In this document: positions 63,380 through 64,000 of the stretch, piece after piece
Position numbering within the stretch: the first letter of the stretch is position 1
How the letters are laid out: the number at the start of each line of letters is the position of its first letter
DNA from: Acetitomaculum ruminis DSM 5522
GTDB taxonomy: Bacteria; Bacillota; Clostridia; Lachnospirales; Lachnospiraceae
Direction: 5' to 3'
Length of the DNA stretch: 64,000 nucleotides
Assembly: GCF_900112085.1 (NCBI RefSeq)
Contig: NZ_FOJY01000003.1
Span: 1 to 64,000 of the forward strand
Position numbers and translations under genes: made by a program
The notes under the pieces: generated by a model
What the model saw: the letters and a program-made list of their open reading frames with translations, nothing else
What the model was told of the DNA's origin: nothing
Databases searched by the model: none

Positions 63380-64000
63380 AATTTTATTGCCTCCTCTATG
63401 GAATCGTTTTTAATTCGTATAATCATAAGAATCATAAAAAGCAGCAAGACAATACCAGTAATTAAATACCCTTTTGAAAATGAAACCATATACGATGGAT
63501 AAAAGAAATAACAATATATTAATCCTACCCATAATGATAATGCCATATACATTAAATATCTTCCCAGTATGCTAAATACGGTTCCTTTTTTTGAAGCACC
63601 TAATAAACGTTTTATTCCTATTTCTTTTCTTTGTATAATTACCCATTGATAAGAAATTACTATTACGCATAAAATATAAGATAACAACAAGGCAAAAAAA
63701 TAAGATACAGTGTTAAAATCAATTTTCAATGTATCAATAAACTGTTCTGATTCACTTAATATTTCAATTTCACAATCCTTATTTTTTAAAGCCTTTTTGC
63801 AATGTGTCAGTAGATAAGCATCTTCGTCTTCTTGAAAAACATCCAATGTATAAATACTCAAATCGTCTCTTTCACCTGAAAGCAGATTTAAGATAATATA
63901 ATTATCAAATGCAGTATCCTCTTCATAGCCGACTATACCTATGACTTTATACTCATGGTCATCCACTTTTATATATCTTTCACCGGATTTTTCGTATATA
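63376..64000 (-). CDS. FtsX-type ABC permease, C-terminal part (runs off the window)
   Basis: The frame stays open to the right edge; it encodes IYEKSGERYIKVDDHEYKV before the first candidate start. The visible part has the end of an extracellular core domain and three C-terminal membrane segments (YFFALLLSYILCVIVISYQW, LMYMALSLWVGLIYCYFF, LLLFMILMIIRI) with a KRLLGASKKG coupling loop. It overlaps the next permease by four bases. With the downstream permease and the ATPase it forms one transporter. Confidence 0.8.
   Translation of the reverse strand, partial: IYEKSGERYIKVDDHEYKVIGIVGYEEDTAFDNYIILNLLSGERDDLSIYTLDVFQEDEDAYLLTHCKKALKNKDCEIEILSESEQFIDTLKIDFNTVSYFFALLLSYILCVIVISYQWVIIQRKEIGIKRLLGASKKGTVFSILGRYLMYMALSLWVGLIYCYFFYPSYMVSFSKGYLITGIVLLLFMILMIIRIKNDSIEEAIKL

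Overview
The window is AT-rich, densely coding DNA from a low-GC Gram-positive bacterium, most likely a Lachnospiraceae-type anaerobic Clostridium relative. The evidence is oxygen-sensitive glycyl radical enzymes with their activase, a SAM-I riboswitch in front of metK, CDP-glycerol/teichoic-acid-type genes, and the Firmicutes order HU - rqcP - divIC - tilS - ftsH. A methyl-accepting chemotaxis protein suggests motility. The HU-to-ftsH cluster lacks yabP, yabQ, spoIIE and hpt, which fits a non-sporulating lineage (inference).

Layout. 1-0.95 kb: an IS3-family (IS150-like) element whose orfB is cut by the start of a second IS. 1.0-2.65 kb: three ~64-bp palindromic repeats in front of a broken gene combining a ribbon-helix-helix DNA-binding domain with a PIN/NYN-like nuclease domain. 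2.7-4.5 kb: AIM24-like and TerD-domain genes. 4.6-13.75 kb: a glycyl radical enzyme (GRE) locus with activase, PucR-type regulator, iron alcohol dehydrogenase, one intact GRE and a second GRE interrupted by an in-frame TGA. 14.2-16.9 kb: a MoaE-like protein and a 759-aa protein resembling phage tail receptor-binding proteins. 17.2-27.1 kb: a cell-surface polymer cluster with an FrhB-like Fe-S protein, TagD, a pyruvyltransferase fused to a degenerate FrhB-like domain, two ~800-aa TagF/glycosyltransferase fusions, and a third TagF-like protein behind a promoter with a 5'-end hairpin. 27.1-31.5 kb: a small redox-type protein, an HD hydrolase, Sua5/TsaC and a GH13 amylase.

31.9-42.7 kb is core housekeeping: ftsH, tilS, divIC, rqcP, HU, a phosphohexomutase, a PEGA lipoprotein, CCA-adding enzyme and riboswitch-controlled metK. 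43-54.2 kb holds a two-component system, pseudouridine synthase, chemotaxis receptor, PTS enzyme I, TetR and tandem-duplicated AraC regulators, a GNAT and a decayed MATE transporter. 54.3-64 kb holds a 42-aa membrane peptide, a transglutaminase-like surface protein, a flavodoxin-type protein, Tex, two small membrane proteins and an ABC transporter running off the window.

How genes work together. The GRE locus looks like one catabolic unit: the activase installs the glycyl radical, the GRE probably dehydrates a diol-like substrate to an aldehyde, the iron dehydrogenase reduces it, and the PucR-type protein is the probable regulator. TagD makes CDP-glycerol, the probable donor for the three TagF-like proteins next to it. 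The least explained items are the TGA-interrupted GRE, the pyruvyltransferase/FrhB fusion, a 98-bp hairpin-rich repeat present twice 54 kb apart with one mismatch, a nested inverted-repeat element near 31.6 kb, and the palindromic repeats ahead of the RHH-PIN gene. No tRNA, rRNA or CRISPR array was recognised.
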